This document shows, piece after piece, positions 60,176 through 64,000 of a stretch of DNA of 64,000 nt. Every line of letters begins with the position of its first letter. Position 1 is the stretch's first letter. The notes beneath the pieces were generated by a model, which searched no databases, had not been told where the DNA came from, and was given only the letters and a program-made list of their open reading frames with translations. The stretch is taken from contig NZ_MBTF01000002.1 of the NCBI RefSeq assembly GCF_002013915.1, positions 248,001 through 312,000 on the forward strand, read 5' to 3'. The DNA comes from Mucilaginibacter pedocola (GTDB lineage: Bacteria; Bacteroidota; Bacteroidia; Sphingobacteriales; Sphingobacteriaceae). A program made the position numbers and the translations under genes.

Positions 60176-62731
60176 ATGAAGCGTACTCTGCTGTTTACCA
60201 TCGCCTTATTTATCGGCATCAACAATACAAAAGCGCAAACCGCTCCCCCGAGCGACCTGGGCACCATCAAACAGAATTTTAAAAAACTGAACGTACTGGG
60301 TAGTGTACTATACATTGCTGCCCACCCTGACGACGAGAATACCCGCCTGCTGGCCTACCTGGCGCAGGAGAAACATTACCGCACGGGTTACCTCTCGCTC
60401 ACCCGTGGCGATGGGGGGCAAAACCTGATAGGCAATGAACAAAGCGAACTTTTAGGCCTTATACGCACGCAGGAATTGTTAGCTGCGCGTAGGGTAGACG
60501 GTGCCGAGCAATTTTTTAGCCGTGCTACCGATTTTGGATTTTCTAAAAATCCCGAAGAGACCCTGAAGTTTTGGGGTAAGGATAAAATATTGGGCGATAT
60601 GGTTTGGGTAATACGCCAGTTTAGGCCCGATGTAATGATATGCCGCTTCCCTACAACAGGCGAAGGCGGGCATGGTAACCACACGGCATCGGCCATATTA
60701 GCGCAGGAGGCCTTTAGCGCTGCCGCCGACCCAAAACGCTACCCCGAACAATTGAAACATGGTGTTACAGTATGGCAGGCAAAACGTTTGCTTTGGAACA
60801 CCTTTAGCTTCGGTAATGTGAATACCACCAGCGAAGACCAGTTTAAACTGAACGTTGGTGGGTACAACCCCACACTTGGCGAAAGCTACGGCGAAATAGC
60901 AGCAGAAAGCCGCAGCAATCACAAAACCCAGGGCTTTGGTTCGGCCCGCCAGCGTGGCGATGCCTTCGAGTATTTTAAAACCATTTTAGGAGATGCGCCA
61001 AAAACCGACTTGATGGATGGCGTGAATACCACCTGGGCACGCATCCCCGGCGGCGCGCCAATAGGAACAGAACTGGCAACGGTTAGCAAAAGCTTTAACG
61101 ATGATGAACCGTCAGCTTCAGTGCCTGCATTGTTAAAGTTATTGGATAAAGTGGATATGGAATTCGGCCGCGATAAAGCTATGCAAACGGTAAGGCTGCG
61201 CCCCGAAGCGGTGGAAGATTATACCTATTGGCATAAGCAGAAAACTAAGGAGTTGAAGGACTTGATAGCCGCCTGCGCGGGATTGTGGTTCGAGGCGTAT
61301 GCGCCCGAGCAAAGCTATGCCGTTGGTGATAAATTGGATTTGAGAGCGCAGATGTTTACACCATTCGCTCTTCCCATGAGCGATATGCAAATCTCTGTTG
61401 ACGGCACAGTTCTCTATCTAAATATACCCGATAATGCATTTGTTTTAAGCCCGGGAAAGTTGAGCACAGAGCAATTACGACCTTTTACCTTAAAAAAGAT
61501 CACTCAACCTTACTGGCTGGAGGCTCCGCACGGTATTGCCAGCTATGTATTGGCCAACGACACGCTTGCAGGCCCTCCTGAAAATACCGACGCGCCTACC
61601 GCGAAATTCGAATTTACTATGGATGGAAGGAAGCTGGCATACTATCGTAAAGTAATGTACAAGTATGTTGACCCTGCCCGTGGAGAGATCTATCAGCCAT
61701 TGGAAATAACTCCACCAGTTACCGCTAACATTGCCGAGAAGACCTATGTTTACAATAGCGCCGTGCCCCAAGTTATACAGGTAAAGCTTAAAAGTTTTAC
61801 CAACGCAAGCGGCAGCATTAGTATAAAACCAATTGCTGGCTGGAAAATAACCGGTGCGGCCAATTTTGCTGATAAGAAAAAAGGCGATGAGTGGACCGCC
61901 TCATTCACCGTTGCGCCGACAGACGGTAAATCTAATACGGCAAACCTTGATGTTGTTGTTACTGCCAATGGCAAAACCTTTTCGCAAGGTTTGCTCAATA
62001 TCAGGTACACACACGTACCGGCTATAACTATTTTCCCTCCGGCGCAAGCTAAACTGGTAAACATAGACTTGAAAACCGCAGGTAAAAAGATAGGCTACAT
62101 AGCTGGTGCAGGCGATTTAATACCGGATGCCTTGCGCGAAGTAGGCTATGATGTGCATCAGCTAAGCGAAAACGAAGTAATAAACGGCGACCTGTCTGCC
62201 TACAATGCCATAGTAGTTGGCGTAAGGGCTTACAATGTGAACCAACGCCTTGCTTACCAGCAGCCTAAACTAATGGAGTATGTAAAAAACGGCGGAAACC
62301 TGGTGGTACAATACAACAACAACAATGGCCTGGTTACAAAAAACCTTGGTCCGTACCCTTTCCAGCCGGTTAACCAAAGGGTAACTACAGAAGATTCGCC
62401 CGTTACCATTTTGGATAAGGATAGCCCGGTATTAAACTACCCTAACAAAATAACGCAAGACGATTTTAAAGATTGGATACAGGAACGCAGCGTATACATG
62501 GTGAGCAACATAGACCCTGAATACAAAACTCCGCTACAAATGGGCGACCCGGGCGAGCCGCAAAGCAATGGCTCACTCATCGTTGCCAATTATGGTGAGG
62601 GGCGTTTCGTGTATACCTCGCTGGTATTCTTCAGGGAGTTACCTGCAGGTGTGCCGGGTGCTTACAGGCTGTTCGTGAATTTGTTAAGCAAGCCGCCAAA
62701 GAAAGAAGGCGTGGGGTATAAAAGTAAATAG
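60176..62731 (+). CDS. Large secreted PIG-L-family deacetylase
   Basis: 851 residues with a signal peptide (about 1-21, NNTKAQ). Residues about 40-310 are a LmbE/PIG-L domain with the zinc/catalytic motif AHPDDE (His50, Asp52-53, Glu54), LTRGDGGQNLIG, RRVDGAEQFFSR and GEGGHGNHTA (the second His pair). The remaining 540 residues are beta-rich (about 390-660) and end in a flavodoxin/GATase1-like domain (about 665-850; IGYIAGAGDLIPDALREVGY, NAIVVGVRAYN). PIG-L enzymes remove N-acetyl groups from sugars; such long Bacteroidota versions have no known substrate. Acts outside the cytoplasm. Confidence 0.85.
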   Translation: MKRTLLFTIALFIGINNTKAQTAPPSDLGTIKQNFKKLNVLGSVLYIAAHPDDENTRLLAYLAQEKHYRTGYLSLTRGDGGQNLIGNEQSELLGLIRTQELLAARRVDGAEQFFSRATDFGFSKNPEETLKFWGKDKILGDMVWVIRQFRPDVMICRFPTTGEGGHGNHTASAILAQEAFSAAADPKRYPEQLKHGVTVWQAKRLLWNTFSFGNVNTTSEDQFKLNVGGYNPTLGESYGEIAAESRSNHKTQGFGSARQRGDAFEYFKTILGDAPKTDLMDGVNTTWARIPGGAPIGTELATVSKSFNDDEPSASVPALLKLLDKVDMEFGRDKAMQTVRLRPEAVEDYTYWHKQKTKELKDLIAACAGLWFEAYAPEQSYAVGDKLDLRAQMFTPFALPMSDMQISVDGTVLYLNIPDNAFVLSPGKLSTEQLRPFTLKKITQPYWLEAPHGIASYVLANDTLAGPPENTDAPTAKFEFTMDGRKLAYYRKVMYKYVDPARGEIYQPLEITPPVTANIAEKTYVYNSAVPQVIQVKLKSFTNASGSISIKPIAGWKITGAANFADKKKGDEWTASFTVAPTDGKSNTANLDVVVTANGKTFSQGLLNIRYTHVPAITIFPPAQAKLVNIDLKTAGKKIGYIAGAGDLIPDALREVGYDVHQLSENEVINGDLSAYNAIVVGVRAYNVNQRLAYQQPKLMEYVKNGGNLVVQYNNNNGLVTKNLGPYPFQPVNQRVTTEDSPVTILDKDSPVLNYPNKITQDDFKDWIQERSVYMVSNIDPEYKTPLQMGDPGEPQSNGSLIVANYGEGRFVYTSLVFFRELPAGVPGAYRLFVNLLSKPPKKEGVGYKSK

Positions 62732-62810
62732 CGATAACAAAACGCCACACCGAAAAAAGTCTCGGCGTGGCGTATTTGTTCTTGTTGATAAAGCTTCTTA
62801 AATAGCACCT

Positions 62811-62905
62811 TTGTCATCCTGAGCGATAGCGAAGGATCTAATAACCACAATGCATTAGTCCGTTTGCAAATCGGCGATCAGATGCTTCGTGCCTCAACAT
62901 AACAA
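62811..62905. repeat. 95-bp TTGTCATYCTGAG palindromic element, copy B
   Basis: TTGTCATCCTGAG at the left; the right end CTCAACATAACAA is a decayed complement. Interior CGATAGCGAAGGATCTAATA, then ACCACAATGCATTA shared with 34542-34635. Confidence 0.65.
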
Positions 62906-62957
62906 TTTTTTTGTCCCTGCAGGTTCTCCTGATAACAGAACCTGCAGCGCGAACGAA

Positions 62958-63425
62958 CTATTGCTTAAACGCATCCTGCATCATTTGCTGCAGTTCTACC
63001 TGGTGGCCCTGTACAGCTTGCTGTCCCAATTCTGCTCCTTTTTGTAACAGTAGTGGCTGCTTTTCGTTCAGCTTTAAACCCAACGGCGAGCGATAGAAAA
63101 CAGCAAGGTCTTTTAATTCCTTCTCGGTAAAATTTTGCGCATATAAACTGGCCATTTGGTCTTTCATGGTGTCCCAACTGATGTATTTCACCATGAATGC
63201 ATTCATCACCTCTATAAATTTGGTGCGTTTATCTTCGGGTATGCTTTTGCTGGCTTGTGCAAGCATCGTTTCCATACTCGATTTAAACATGGCATCGGCC
63301 TTTGCGGCTAACAAAACATCTTCAGCGGCCTTTAAATGAGCCGGGGTTATTGTAGTGGTAGCGGCAGTTTGTGCTTTGGCAAATGCGCAAAACAATAACA
63401 GTACAAGGGTTAGTTTTAATTTCAT
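62958..63425 (-). CDS. DUF2059-domain protein
   Basis: 155 residues with a signal peptide (MKLKLTLVLLLFCAFAKAQ). The remainder is helical, with the DUF2059 pattern: ISWDTMKDQMASLYAQNFTEKELKDLAVFYRSPLGLKLNEKQP. The family is found in periplasmic proteins of unknown role; the conserved block FYRSPLGxK is clear. It starts 2 bp after the stop of the upstream membrane protein gene on the same strand, so the two are probably one operon. Confidence 0.85.
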   Translation of the reverse strand: MKLKLTLVLLLFCAFAKAQTAATTTITPAHLKAAEDVLLAAKADAMFKSSMETMLAQASKSIPEDKRTKFIEVMNAFMVKYISWDTMKDQMASLYAQNFTEKELKDLAVFYRSPLGLKLNEKQPLLLQKGAELGQQAVQGHQVELQQMMQDAFKQ

Positions 63426-63427
63426 GG

Positions 63428-64000
63428 TTAGATCTTTATAAATATCTTACGAATATAGAATACCCACATCACCAGCCAAAGTATCAGCACAATTAAAATT
63501 GCGCCAACCAATGAAGCGTTCACCGGCGAGAAGTGTGGCTCGATGAGGTGCTGGTAAATATTCTTATCGTCCCAACGAATAAGATTATAGTAATGTGGAA
63601 TAAAGCCCGAAAGAACATAAGCCGCAATGGCATTAGTGCCGAAAACTACAAAAGGGTAGGTGAAGCGTTTACGGCCCTGCACATCTATCAGCCAAAAGCA
63701 AAGCGCCAGCCCAATAGTTGCCAGTCCGCCGGTGTATAGTACAAATGAGCTTGTCCACAAGGCTTTGTTGATGGGAAAGAACAGGTCCCAAAACAGCGCC
63801 AGCACCACAGCAATAACACCATAAGTGAACATCCAACTTACTTTTACCGTATCGTCTCGGTCTTTACGTTTTAGCCAGGTGCCCACTCGCATGCCGAATA
63901 AGCCTGTGCCAATGGCAGGTAAGGTACCCAGTAAACCTTCCGGATCCCAGGTGCGCGAAGAGCGCCAAAGGTGGTCGGGCGTAAGCAAGGTGCGGTCTAT
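63428..64000 (-). CDS. NagX-like membrane acyltransferase (DUF5009/heparan-alpha-glucosaminide acetyltransferase family), 5' end outside the window
   Basis: 191 residues of the C-terminal part; the frame is open to the last base of the window (IDRTLLTPDHLW...). Five or six membrane helices: TLPAIGTGLFGMRVGTWL, MFTYGVIAVVLALFWDLFFPINKALWTSSFVLYTGGLATIGLALCFWLID, FVVFGTNAIAAYVLSGFIP and the final IVLILWLVMWVFYIRK. DPEGLLGTLPAIGTGLFG and FPINKALWTSSFVLY are characteristic of the NagX/HGSNAT group, which acetylates amino sugars across membranes. Start not visible. Confidence 0.85.
   Translation of the reverse strand: MDRTLLTPDHLWRSSRTWDPEGLLGTLPAIGTGLFGMRVGTWLKRKDRDDTVKVSWMFTYGVIAVVLALFWDLFFPINKALWTSSFVLYTGGLATIGLALCFWLIDVQGRKRFTYPFVVFGTNAIAAYVLSGFIPHYYNLIRWDDKNIYQHLIEPHFSPVNASLVGAILIVLILWLVMWVFYIRKIFIKI

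Noticed and set aside
1-64000. CRISPR arrays, tRNA, rRNA, IS transposases or phage genes
   Set aside because: No regularly spaced repeats, cloverleaf sequences, rRNA signatures or transposase/integrase motifs were found.

Overview
The window looks like chromosomal DNA of a Bacteroidota bacterium, most likely Sphingobacteriaceae (Mucilaginibacter/Pedobacter type). This is inferred from the gene families (RES-Xre pair, DUF3857-transglutaminase protein, GH144, DUF1080, PAS/TPR sensor kinases), from starts without Shine-Dalgarno sequences, from TAnnTTTG-like -7 boxes, and from the many long palindromic repeats between genes. No rRNA, tRNA, CRISPR array, transposase or phage gene was seen. Both ends cut genes: a Nudix-type regulator on the left and a NagX-like membrane acyltransferase on the right.

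Layout. 1-10.7 kb: mixed regulatory and housekeeping genes, including a Nudix-fold regulator, a PAS protein, a Crp/Fnr regulator, dienelactone hydrolase, acyltransferase, cupin, exonuclease III, a frameshifted TPR sensor kinase and a GNAT enzyme. 10.8-20.8 kb: alpha-glucan/sucrose and glucan genes, namely a GHL6-like hydrolase, a cytoplasmic amylosucrase-type GH13 next to an SLC45-like sugar permease, a divergent secreted GH13 alpha-glucosidase, and a GH144-type beta-1,2-glucanase. 20.9-30 kb: a CPA1 antiporter, the divergent NmrA/HxlR pair, a DUF1080 protein, a transglutaminase membrane protein and a bacteriophytochrome kinase. 30.5-37 kb: three secreted carbohydrate-active enzymes in a row (GH3, type-B carboxylesterase, GH78-like).

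37.6-47 kb is the most coherent block: polyphosphate glucokinase, transketolase, ribose-5-phosphate isomerase, transaldolase, a HAD phosphatase, 6-phosphogluconate dehydrogenase, glucose-6-phosphate dehydrogenase and 6-phosphogluconolactonase. Together these take glucose through the whole pentose phosphate pathway. The HAD gene is separated from gnd by one base, which suggests it belongs to the pathway (metabolite repair or glucose-1-phosphate recycling). A rho-independent terminator closes the block. A RES-Xre toxin-antitoxin pair follows, with a 10-bp inverted repeat around its promoter. A gapN-type NADPH-forming aldehyde dehydrogenase lies 2.2 kb downstream of the block.

48-64 kb: an FkbM-like protein, gapN, a lipoprotein/DUF2306 pair, an AhpC-AhpD peroxidase pair resembling the mycobacterial system, a TetR-TolC-HlyD-EmrB efflux operon with two copies of a 16-bp candidate operator, a PIG-L deacetylase and a DUF2059 protein.

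Intergenic DNA carries several unrelated families of 80-150 bp imperfect palindromes. Three of them sit inside the pentose phosphate block. No SusC/SusD pair is present despite seven or more carbohydrate-active enzyme genes.
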